DNA from: Chromatiales bacterium
GTDB lineage: Bacteria > Pseudomonadota > Gammaproteobacteria > JAHELT01
Assembly (NCBI GenBank): GCA_024644045.1
Contig: JAHELT010000008.1
Span: 15,062 to 64,161 of the forward strand
Length of the DNA stretch: 49,100 bases
Reading direction: 5' to 3'
Both the position numbers and the translations under genes were made by a program. Below are positions 8,899-18,857 of the stretch, in pieces. Position 1 is the first letter of the stretch, and every line of letters starts with the position of its first letter. Under the pieces are notes generated by a model. That model did not search any database. It was given only the letters and a program-made list of their open reading frames with translations, and was not told where the DNA came from.

Positions 8899-9813
8899 AT
8901 GAATATAATTCTGCTCACCAAGTCTGGTGGCAAGCCCGTTACCAGACAGTTCAACTCGATTGCGCACTTCCTGGTGCTCGGCGTGCTGCTCGTAGTGGGC
9001 AGCGCAGGGCTAGTGTATCTCGGCTACTGGTACGGCGCGCAACGAGATTCCGCCGTGCATGTGGATAAGTGGGCCAGCGAGCTGGCCGCACAGCGCGTCA
9101 AACTGCAGCGGGTCAAGGAGTCGGCACGGGCCGACGTGGATGCGCTTACGCTGCGACTGGGACAGATGCAGAGCTACGTCGCGCGCCTCGACGCGCTGGG
9201 CATGAAGCTGGTCAAGATGGCGAAGCTGGACGGCGACGAGTTCAACTTCGGCGAGTCACCGGCGCTGGGCGGGCCCGACGAGGCAAGCGAGTACGAGGAA
9301 ATCGCCGTTCCCGACCTGCAGCTGGCGCTCATCGATCTGCACGAGCAGTTCGAGCAGCGCGACCGTGAACTGAGCGTGCTCGAGCAGCTGATACTGAGCC
9401 GTAACCTCACCGCCGACGTGAGCCCAGCCGGGCGTCCTACCGAAGGTGGCTGGCTGTCCTCGGGCTGGGGCATGCGCCGCGACCCCTTCACCGGGCGCGC
9501 GCAGTTTCACAAGGGCGTGGATTTCGCCGGCCGCAAGGGTCAGCCGATCATCGCTGTGGCCAGCGGTATCGTCACCTTCGCCGGGAAACGCTACGGGTAC
9601 GGTCAGATGGTCGAAATCAACCACGGTAACGGGATATCCACACGCTACGCGCACAACCGTAAAAACCTCGTCCAGGAAGGCGACGCCGTGAAGAAGGGCG
9701 ATACCGTCGCCCGCATGGGCACCACGGGACGCTCGACCGGGTTTCACGTGCACTTCGAGGTGCTGAAAGACGGCAAACCCGTGAATCCCGCGAAGTTCGT
9801 CTCCGCGAAGTAA
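8899..9813 (+). CDS. Membrane-anchored M23 (LytM-type) metallopeptidase
   Basis: This 304-residue envelope protein has a single N-terminal membrane span (about residues 24-47) and a charged, probably coiled-coil periplasmic stretch (about 55-165). A C-terminal M23 domain follows with the zinc ligands intact: His204 and Asp208 in HKGVDFAGRKG, and His283/His285 in HVHFEVLKDG. An intact site predicts a peptidoglycan endopeptidase, unlike degenerate LytM activators such as EnvC. It lies between dciA and secA, the place E. coli uses for secM. Transcription probably starts in the short divergent gap with dciA, where a TATCAT box at 8864-8869 is visible. Confidence 0.9.
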   Translation: MNIILLTKSGGKPVTRQFNSIAHFLVLGVLLVVGSAGLVYLGYWYGAQRDSAVHVDKWASELAAQRVKLQRVKESARADVDALTLRLGQMQSYVARLDALGMKLVKMAKLDGDEFNFGESPALGGPDEASEYEEIAVPDLQLALIDLHEQFEQRDRELSVLEQLILSRNLTADVSPAGRPTEGGWLSSGWGMRRDPFTGRAQFHKGVDFAGRKGQPIIAVASGIVTFAGKRYGYGQMVEINHGNGISTRYAHNRKNLVQEGDAVKKGDTVARMGTTGRSTGFHVHFEVLKDGKPVNPAKFVSAK

Positions 9814-9829
9814 CCCCCGATCCCCCGCG

Positions 9830-9847
9830 CGGTGTAACGGTACACCG
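9830..9847 (+). other. Short hairpin between M23 peptidase and secA
   Basis: CGGTGTA and TACACCG form a seven-base perfect stem around ACGG. No T-run follows, so it is not a classical terminator. No SecM-like arrest peptide is visible in the 168-base gap. Confidence 0.3.
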
Positions 9848-9981
9848 TTCCCCGCAAATGCCGGTTGGCTGGCACCGCGATACCTTTTACCATAGCGGTT
9901 TTGCCTGACGTCCGTGACGTCCGGCCCCCACGCAACGTGCGGGCTGAACGGCCGTCGACCTCCTGGAACTACGGGTAACGC

Positions 9982-12684
<2,703 letters not shown>

Positions 12685-12692
12685 TACATTGT

Positions 12693-12708
12693 CCCGCCGG
12701 AAGGCGGG
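12693..12708 (+). promoter_or_regulatory. GGAA-loop hairpin over the argJ Shine-Dalgarno
   Basis: CCCGCC pairs perfectly with GGCGGG around a GGAA (GNRA-type) tetraloop, just after the secA stop. The 3' arm contains the purine-rich sequence eight to ten bases before the proposed argJ GTG. No T-run follows. It could hold down argJ translation or act as a 3'-end stabiliser for secA mRNA. Confidence 0.4.
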
Positions 12709-12718
12709 GATCAATACA

Positions 12719-13900
12719 GTGCGGGTAGATGGCGTTCGACTGTCGGCGGCTCACTGCGGGCTGAAGCGTAATGGCGACAAGGACCTGGCGCTCATCGAGC
12801 TGGCGCCGGAGTCGGTGACCGCGGCGGTTTTCACGCAGAATGCATTCTGCGCTGCACCGGTGCAGATCGCGCGGCGCAACCTCGCGCATGCCGCGCCGCG
12901 GGCGTTGCTGATCAACGCCGGCAACGCCAACGCCGGGACCGGCCGCGAAGGGTTACAGAACGCCGAGCGCTGCTGCACCGCCATGGCACGGGCGCTGCGT
13001 TGCGAACACCACGAGATCCTGCCTTTCTCCACCGGAGTGATCGGTGAGCCCCTGCCGGTGCACAAGATCACCGGCGCCATCGAGGTCCTGCGTCATGAGC
13101 TGGATGCGGAGGGCTGGACCGGGGCCGCTGCCGCGATCATGACGACGGACACTCGCCCCAAGCTGGTGACCCGGGAAATGTACATCAGAGGGGAGACGCT
13201 CACGGTAACCGGCATCGCCAAAGGCGCCGGCATGATCAAGCCCAATATGGCCACCATGCTGGCGTTCGTCGCCACCGACGCGCGGGTGCGGCTCGATGAC
13301 CTGCAGGTACTGGTCGAAGCCGCAGCCGGAGGCTCGTTCAACTGTATCACCGTGGACGGCGACACCTCGACCAATGACGCGTGCACGCTGACCGCGACCG
13401 GTAAAGCGGGCGTGTCCCTCACCCCGCACGACGATGCCTGGCCGGTCTTCGCGCACACCGTGGAAAACGTGTTCGTGGAGCTGGCCCAGGCGCTGATCGA
13501 GGATGCCGAGGGCGCCACCAAGTTCGTAACCGTGCGCGTCCAGGGGGGCGCTACCCGCGACGAGTGCTTCGACGTCGCCTATACGATCGCTGAATCGCCG
13601 CTGGTTAAAACCGCGCTCTATGCGAGCGACCCGAACTGGGGTCGGATTCTCGCCGCGATCGGCCGTGCTGGCGTCCCCGGGCTGGACATCGCACGCATCA
13701 ACATAGACCTGGACGACGTGCGCGTAGTCAGCAGCGGCGAACGCGATGCAGGGTATCAGGAGACGGACGGGCAGCGTATCCTCGAGCAGGACCGCCCGTC
13801 GGTGAACGTCGATCTCGGGCGGGGGTTCGAGAAGGCGACGGTGTGGACCTGCGACCTGTCGCTCGACTACGTTCGTATCAACGCAGAATACCGCACCTAG
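12719..13900 (+). CDS. argJ: Bifunctional ornithine acetyltransferase/N-acetylglutamate synthase ArgJ
   Basis: ArgJ moves acetyl from N-acetylornithine to glutamate in the cyclic arginine pathway. The 393-residue precursor has VFTQNAFCAAPVQ, LLINAGNANAGTG, FSTGVIGEPLP, the self-cleavage site KPNMATMLAF (cleavage before Thr179, the nucleophile) and the beta-chain motifs VDGDTSTND and ALYASDPNWGRILAA. The frame continues upstream through secA sequence. I chose GTG 12719 because it follows a GCGGGG ribosome-binding site and gives the normal short N-terminus. It lies 35 bases after secA. Confidence 0.93.
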   Translation: MRVDGVRLSAAHCGLKRNGDKDLALIELAPESVTAAVFTQNAFCAAPVQIARRNLAHAAPRALLINAGNANAGTGREGLQNAERCCTAMARALRCEHHEILPFSTGVIGEPLPVHKITGAIEVLRHELDAEGWTGAAAAIMTTDTRPKLVTREMYIRGETLTVTGIAKGAGMIKPNMATMLAFVATDARVRLDDLQVLVEAAAGGSFNCITVDGDTSTNDACTLTATGKAGVSLTPHDDAWPVFAHTVENVFVELAQALIEDAEGATKFVTVRVQGGATRDECFDVAYTIAESPLVKTALYASDPNWGRILAAIGRAGVPGLDIARINIDLDDVRVVSSGERDAGYQETDGQRILEQDRPSVNVDLGRGFEKATVWTCDLSLDYVRINAEYRT

Positions 13901-13904
13901 TGGC

Positions 13905-14086
13905 CTGTCCCATGAATCACCTGTTCTGAGCGCGTGTCTCGTGCCGGAACCAGACGCCGGTGCCGCCGGCATAGTCCGTCTTTTTTCGCAACGCCGCAAC
14001 AGGCTCACGGTGCGCGACACACTCGCCCGTCGGTTTTCGTCGATTGATCTCCAGGCTCGCGGGATGGTCGGTTATCCATGGGACAG
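13905..14086. repeat. 182-base stretch bounded by inverted repeats (possible MITE)
   Basis: CTGTCCCATG at 13905-13914 is matched in perfect inverted orientation by CATGGGACAG at 14077-14086. Similarity continues inward, giving CTGTCCCATGAATCAC against CTGTCCCATGGATAAC. It fills most of the 307-base non-coding gap between argJ and the Nudix gene. The interior holds no convincing gene. The shape is that of a small non-autonomous element or a remnant with terminal inverted repeats. Confidence 0.4.
13956..13986 (+). terminator. Weak candidate terminator after argJ
   Basis: GCCGG and CCGGC can pair around TGCCG, and TTTTTT follows ten bases later. The stem is short and the T-run is distant, so support is weak. 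Confidence 0.25.
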
Positions 14087-14207
14087 CACACCCGGCGCCA
14101 GCCGCATGAAGGCCTGATCTCGTGCGCCCGGTCCGCTCATCCCGGCCTTTCGCGCCATCGGAGAAAGCTATCCCTGTTTACCCTTCGCCGGGCGAGTGGG
14201 ATCGCTA

Positions 14208-15164
14208 ATGAGAGGCGTCGGGCAGCGAGTCCACGTGGCGGTCGCCGCGATCGTCGACCGCCACGGTGACGTGCTCGTGACCCGCCGCCACGCCGCGGCC
14301 CATCAGGGAGGGCTGTGGGAGTTCCCCGGCGGTAAGTGCGAAGCTTACGAATCGGTTAACGACGCGCTGGCCCGCGAACTGCACGAAGAGCTCGGCATAC
14401 GCCCGCTCGCTTCGCGTCCGTTGATTCGCATCGCGCACGACTATCCGGACAAACAGGTGCTGCTGGATACCTGGCGGGTCGATGCGTTCGCCGGCGAACC
14501 GGTGGCGCGCGAAGGCCAGCCGCTCAAGTGGGTCGCGGTCGAGAAGCTGCACGAGCTGGCATTTCCTCCGGCCAACCGTGCGATCATCAGCGCGCTGCAG
14601 CTCCCGCCTCGCCTGTTGATCACGCCCGAGCGCGGAAACGATTGTCCGGCAGAGTTCGTGCGCGTACTACGCACCAGCGTGCGACGCTACGACCTGAGCC
14701 TGGTGCAGCTGCGCGCCAGAAACCTGGGCAACCGCAGGTATCTGGCGCTCGCGCAACGCGTGCTCGACGCCTGCACCGCGGAAGGCGCCAGGCTCTTGTT
14801 GAACCGTGACCCGCAGACGCTGGCGCGCGTCGATGCGCACGGACTGCATTTGCGGAGCACCGACCTGGCTGCCTATGACGAACGCCCGATCGGTAACGAC
14901 AAGTACCTGTCGGTAGCGGTTCACAACCGCAGCGAGATTGCACTGGCTTTGCGCCTTGCACCGGATTTCGCATTACTGTCGCCCGTGATGAGAACCACCA
15001 GTCACGCAAACGCCACACCTCTGGGCTGGCAGCGCTTCCGCAGCTTGACCGAACTGTTGAACGTTCCAGTGTTCGCGCTCGGCGGCCTGCAATCCGGCGA
15101 TCTTGATACGGCGCACGCGCACGGGGCTCAGGGAATCGCGGCGATCAGCGCGTTCTGGAATTAA
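14208..15164 (+). CDS. Nudix hydrolase fused to a thiamine-phosphate-synthase-like domain
   Basis: This 318-residue two-domain protein has an N-terminal MutT-like Nudix domain with a complete Nudix box (GGKCEAYESVNDALARELHE then ELGI, near residues 42-65). Such enzymes hydrolyse nucleoside diphosphate derivatives such as 8-oxo-dGTP. From about residue 130 on there is a ThiE-like TIM barrel: LVQLRARNLGNRRYL, LLLNRD, GLHLRSTDL, SVAVHNRSEIALA and PVFALGGL. The ThiE part lacks the usual diphosphate-binding residues, so thiamine synthesis is doubtful. This fusion is a recurrent gammaproteobacterial form. The ATG follows a GTGGGA ribosome-binding site; a GTG at 14196 is an alternative. Confidence 0.88.
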   Translation: MRGVGQRVHVAVAAIVDRHGDVLVTRRHAAAHQGGLWEFPGGKCEAYESVNDALARELHEELGIRPLASRPLIRIAHDYPDKQVLLDTWRVDAFAGEPVAREGQPLKWVAVEKLHELAFPPANRAIISALQLPPRLLITPERGNDCPAEFVRVLRTSVRRYDLSLVQLRARNLGNRRYLALAQRVLDACTAEGARLLLNRDPQTLARVDAHGLHLRSTDLAAYDERPIGNDKYLSVAVHNRSEIALALRLAPDFALLSPVMRTTSHANATPLGWQRFRSLTELLNVPVFALGGLQSGDLDTAHAHGAQGIAAISAFWN

Positions 15165-15239
15165 GGGGTCGAGTCCACGCATTACGTAAAATTGGAGGCC
15201 TGACGCTCGAATTTGCGTAATGCGTAGACTTGACCCTTA
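15163..15239. repeat. Dispersed palindromic repeat, copy 1
   Basis: A 77-base element with arms GGGTCGAGTCCACGCATTAC and GTAATGCGTAGACTTGACCC, which pair with a few mismatches. It fills the gap between two convergent genes, starting in the stop codon of the Nudix gene and ending in the stop codon of zapD. The same core recurs after the tRNA gene at 40048-40108. Size, palindromy and 3'-end placement resemble REP elements. Confidence 0.8.
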
Positions 15240-16007
15240 GATGGCGCAGCAGGTCAATAGAAATGCGATGTCATTCTTGGTCTGCTCGGGCCGCTTGGCG
15301 GTAGATATATGCTCAAGAAAACGAATCGTGAATCGGTGCTTGCCGGCGCTGATCTCCGGGTACACGTCCACGGCGTGGCGGAACGACACCTTTACCATCT
15401 GCAGCGGCCGGGCGGGATTGAGGTTCTGCTGAAAGAAACCGTTGGCGGCCAGCTGCTCGGTTGCGGCACTGCTCTTGCGGATTGCCTCGAGCGTGAGATC
15501 CACGGCTGCGCGTACTGTTTGCATGGGTAACACCCAGGCGGCTATCTCCGCGCGCCGTTTTTCGATGGGCGTGTTCAACCAGAACTGATAGATCGGCAGG
15601 TCCATGCTGCAGGTGCTGCCACTGGCCGCGGCACGCTGTCGGACCATGCCCAGAAACTCGTTGTTCTTGACCAGGTGTGCAATCTGGCCTTTCTGCCCAT
15701 GCAGTCTGTCGATCAGCTCCTTCTGCCGGGTCATGATCGAGGCCAGACGCTGACCGTCGACGCTCGGTTCGTCGACGAACTGTTGAAACGCCGTGTTCTG
15801 GCGTTCCAGTTCCTTCATCACTTCGCTCTTGATATCAAAGCGCGTGGTCAGATTGATGATCTCGAGCAGTGTGCTGAGTGCGGTATGTGTATCCCACGCC
15901 GAGCTGCGGTTGACGTGATGATCCAGACGCCGGAACAGGAACTGAAAACGCAGAAAACTGCGCACTCGCTCGTTCAGAGGTTGTTCGAAAACCGGTGTCT
16001 TGGACAT
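15237..16007 (-). CDS. zapD: Cell division protein ZapD
   Basis: ZapD (YacF, DUF1342) bundles FtsZ filaments at the Z-ring. The 256-residue protein has the family N-terminus FEQPLNERVRSFLRFQFLFR, the helical core with LLEIINLTTRFDIKSEVMKE, and the C-terminal beta-rich part (LPIYQFWLN, MVKVSFRHAVDVYPEISAGK). Length is normal. It is the last gene of the minus-strand run pilB-pilC-pilD-coaE-zapD, as in related bacteria. The yacG gene that follows it in E. coli is absent. The TAA stop lies inside a dispersed palindromic repeat. Confidence 0.94.
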   Translation of the reverse strand: MSKTPVFEQPLNERVRSFLRFQFLFRRLDHHVNRSSAWDTHTALSTLLEIINLTTRFDIKSEVMKELERQNTAFQQFVDEPSVDGQRLASIMTRQKELIDRLHGQKGQIAHLVKNNEFLGMVRQRAAASGSTCSMDLPIYQFWLNTPIEKRRAEIAAWVLPMQTVRAAVDLTLEAIRKSSAATEQLAANGFFQQNLNPARPLQMVKVSFRHAVDVYPEISAGKHRFTIRFLEHISTAKRPEQTKNDIAFLLTCCAI

Positions 16008-16063
16008 CGAACGATGCAGAATGAGTTGGCCCGATACACTATTGTCTATGACCCCCTGATGAC

Positions 16064-16690
16064 TTACAAACCCAATCGACCCGGTGTCGCGGCCGCCAGC
16101 TCCAGATACCGCGCGTGCAGGCGCTGCACCTCGGCGCTCAGTTGCGCCCGGGAGCCATCGTTGTTGATGACGTCGTCGGCGGCGTCCAGGCGCGCCTTTC
16201 GCGATGCCTGGGCCTGCAGAATACGCCGGGCCTGTGGGGCATCGATGCCGTCGCGTTCCATCAGGCGACGTTTTTGAACCTGCTCGGGCACGTCGATCAC
16301 CAGGATTCGATCGAAGGTCCCGGCGAGTCCGGTCTCTATCAGCAGCGGCACGGCGTTGATCGCATAGGGCGTTGCAGTCTGCTCGAGTGCTCGCAGCCGC
16401 TGCCGCGTCGCCTCGCGAATCGCGGGATGCAGGATTCCCTCCAGCGCCCGGCGTTCGGCGGGATCGGCGAACACGTGCTCGCGCAGCAGCCTGCGGTCTA
16501 GCGAGCCGTCCGCGTTGAGAACCCGCTCACCGAATCGTGCGACGATCTGCTGCAATGCAGGCATGCCAGGCCGCACAAGCTCATGCGCCAGCTCATCGGC
16601 GTCGACGATCGGAACGCCGAGCGCGTGAAACAGCCCGGCGACCGTCGATTTACCGGCGCAGATACCTCCGGTCAGACCGATGCGCAGCAA
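16064..16690 (-). CDS. coaE: Dephospho-CoA kinase CoaE
   Basis: CoaE phosphorylates dephospho-CoA in the last step of coenzyme A synthesis. The 208-residue P-loop kinase begins MLRIGLTGGICAGKSTVAGL (Walker A) and carries VDADELAHELVRPG, the lid and CoA-binding region HPAIREATRQRLRALE, NAVPLLIETGL and RLMERDGIDAPQARRIL. Length is typical. It follows pilD by six bases and precedes zapD by about 56 bases. Confidence 0.96.
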   Translation of the reverse strand: MLRIGLTGGICAGKSTVAGLFHALGVPIVDADELAHELVRPGMPALQQIVARFGERVLNADGSLDRRLLREHVFADPAERRALEGILHPAIREATRQRLRALEQTATPYAINAVPLLIETGLAGTFDRILVIDVPEQVQKRRLMERDGIDAPQARRILQAQASRKARLDAADDVINNDGSRAQLSAEVQRLHARYLELAAATPGRLGL

Positions 16691-16696
16691 GTTCGC

Positions 16697-17554
16697 TCAC
16701 CCGAGATAGAGCAGGTTGAGATCGGCGCCCCACAGCAACCCGAACCAGCCGCCTGCTGCCAGGTAAGGACCGAACGGAATCGGCGTGCCACGTTTGTGGC
16801 GGCCCAGCACGATCAGCGCCAGACCGACCAGGGCGCCGGTCGCCGAGGCGATCAGGACGACCACGGGCAGGATTTGCCAGCCCGCCCAGGCGCCGATCGC
16901 GGCGAGCAGCTTGAAATCACCGTAACCCATGCCCTCTTTGCCGGTCGTCAGCTTGAACGCCCAGTAGACCGACCACAGTGCCAGATAGCCAGCTGCGGCG
17001 CCCGTGATGCTGGACACAGGATCGCTGAAGGCCCCGAGCGGGCTCAACAGCAGACCCAGCCACAGCAGCGGAAAGACAATCGCATCGGGCAGCAGCTGAT
17101 GCTGCAGGTCAATGACGGTCAGAGCGACCAGTGACCAGGTGAACACCAGCGCCGCGGCGGCCGGCAAACTGAAGCCGAAACGCCAGACGATGACCGCTGA
17201 CAGGATGCCGGTGCTCAATTCTACCAGCGGATACTGTGCGGGAATGCGCGTGGCGCAGCTGGAGCAGCGCCCGCGTAACGCGAGATAGCTGAGCAGGGGA
17301 ACGTTTTCGAGCGCGCTGATCCGGTGTCCGCACTGCGGGCAGCGTGAGCGCGGCACGATCAGGTTGAACTTTTCGTCGGCTCCGGCGCCACGCGCGAGCT
17401 CCAGGAATTCCTGGCAATCGCTTTTCCATTGGCGCTCCAGCATCACCGGAAGGCGCGCAATTACGACATTGAGAAAACTGCCTACTACTAAGCCGAGAAC
17501 GAATGTCGATGGTAGGAGTACTGACGGATTCGCGAGCAGTTCTGCTGCCGTCAC
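16697..17554 (-). CDS. pilD: Prepilin peptidase/N-methyltransferase PilD
   Basis: PilD cleaves type IV prepilin leaders and methylates the new N-terminal Phe. The 285-residue polytopic protein has GLVVGSFLNVVIARLP, a cytoplasmic zinc-binding pair of CxxC motifs (RCPQCGH and RCSSCATR), and the aspartyl protease motifs LTVIDLQHQLLPD and GMGYGDFKLLAAIGAW. The proposed start is GTG, overlapping the pilC TGA stop as GTGA. Its substrates probably include the two prepilins at 25114-26029. Confidence 0.96.
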   Translation of the reverse strand: MTAAELLANPSVLLPSTFVLGLVVGSFLNVVIARLPVMLERQWKSDCQEFLELARGAGADEKFNLIVPRSRCPQCGHRISALENVPLLSYLALRGRCSSCATRIPAQYPLVELSTGILSAVIVWRFGFSLPAAAALVFTWSLVALTVIDLQHQLLPDAIVFPLLWLGLLLSPLGAFSDPVSSITGAAAGYLALWSVYWAFKLTTGKEGMGYGDFKLLAAIGAWAGWQILPVVVLIASATGALVGLALIVLGRHKRGTPIPFGPYLAAGGWFGLLWGADLNLLYLG

Positions 17555-18774
17555 GTAAACGCTTCACCCATCTTGAAGATGGGCAGGTACATGGCGATCA
17601 CCAATCCGCCGATCACCACCCCAAGAAACGCCATGATCAGCGGTTCCAGCAGGCTGGTCAGACCGTCGACCGCGTTGTCGACCTCTTCCTCGTAGAAATC
17701 TGCCACCTTAGCGAGCATGTCGTCCAGTGACCCCGACTCCTCGCCGATCGCAACCATCTGCACTACCATGTTTGGAAACAACCCCGAACGTTGCATCGAG
17801 GTCTGCAGCCGTTGACCCGAGGCTGCCTCGTCTTTCATCTGCATCACGGCGTTGTAAAAAACCACGTTACCACTGGCTCTTGCCACCGATTCCATCGCTT
17901 CGACCAGCGGTACGCCCGCCGCCGACATCGTCGACAGGGTACGAGCAAACCGTGCAGTGGCTGCTTTGTGCAGGATCTGGCCTACGATCGGCAGTTTCAG
18001 GGACATTCGATCGAGCATGTCAGAGAAGCGCTTGGACTTTTTCTTCAGGTTGACAAACAGGAAAGATGCGGCGATCAGTACGCCGAACACGATGTACCAG
18101 TAGTCCTGCATGATTTCCGAAATGTTGACTACGAGTTTGGTGAAGGCGGGGAGGTCGCCGCCGACGCTGGCGAACAGCGCCTCGAACTGCGGAACCACGA
18201 AGATCAACAGAATCGAGGTAACGATGAAAGCCACCACGATAACCGCGGTCGGATACATCATGGCCTTTTTGATCTTTGCCTTGATCTGCTCGGTCTTTTC
18301 CTTGTAGGTGGCGATCTTGTCCAGCAGGCGGTCGAGCGTGCCGGACGCTTCGCCAGCCGCCACCAGGTTGCAGAACAGGTCGTCGAAATGCTCGGGGTGC
18401 TTGGCCAGCGAGTCGCCCAGATTGGTGCCGCCCTCGATATCGGCTTTCACCGACATGATCAGCTCGCGCATGTGCTTGTTCTCATGGCCCTGACCAATGA
18501 TGTCGAAGGCCTGGACCAGCGGCACGCCGGCCGACATCATGGTGGCAAGCTGGCGCGCAAACACCGCGATATCGCCGGTCTTGATCTTGCCGCCGGGGGT
18601 AGACATAAACGAGGTTGAATGCTTGCGCACCCGCAGCGGCGTGATGCCTTTGCGACGCAGCTGCGCTTTTATCAGGTCGGCGTTCTGGCCCTCCATCCGG
18701 CCCTTGATCTTCTGTCCTTGCGGATCCTTGCCTTCCCACACAAATTCGATTTTCTTTGCGGTGTTCGTCGCCAT
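17551..18774 (-). CDS. pilC: Type IV pilus inner-membrane platform protein PilC
   Basis: PilC is the GspF-like platform that couples the PilB motor to pilin insertion. The 407-residue protein has two copies of the T2SSF domain (about residues 70-195 and 270-400) and three membrane-spanning regions. Visible motifs include FARQLATMMSAGVPLVQAFD and its repeat FARTLSTMSAAGVPLVEAM. It overlaps pilD by four bases and follows pilB after an 83-base gap. Confidence 0.97.
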   Translation of the reverse strand: MATNTAKKIEFVWEGKDPQGQKIKGRMEGQNADLIKAQLRRKGITPLRVRKHSTSFMSTPGGKIKTGDIAVFARQLATMMSAGVPLVQAFDIIGQGHENKHMRELIMSVKADIEGGTNLGDSLAKHPEHFDDLFCNLVAAGEASGTLDRLLDKIATYKEKTEQIKAKIKKAMMYPTAVIVVAFIVTSILLIFVVPQFEALFASVGGDLPAFTKLVVNISEIMQDYWYIVFGVLIAASFLFVNLKKKSKRFSDMLDRMSLKLPIVGQILHKAATARFARTLSTMSAAGVPLVEAMESVARASGNVVFYNAVMQMKDEAASGQRLQTSMQRSGLFPNMVVQMVAIGEESGSLDDMLAKVADFYEEEVDNAVDGLTSLLEPLIMAFLGVVIGGLVIAMYLPIFKMGEAFT

Positions 18775-18857
18775 AGCTCAGCCCATTCAGTTCCGTTGGT
18801 TAAGAGAGGTTGCAGCGCATCTCGTCAGCACGGCATCGGGGATCGCACGCCATGGAA

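Noticed and set aside
9814-9981. SecM-like arrest peptide upstream of secA
   Set aside because: No small frame with an arrest-type C-terminus and signal peptide is present in the gap.
14078-14269. Small plus-strand frame of 63 codons before the Nudix gene
   Set aside because: Arg/Ser-rich translation without any motif, starting in the inverted-repeat end and overlapping the true Nudix start.
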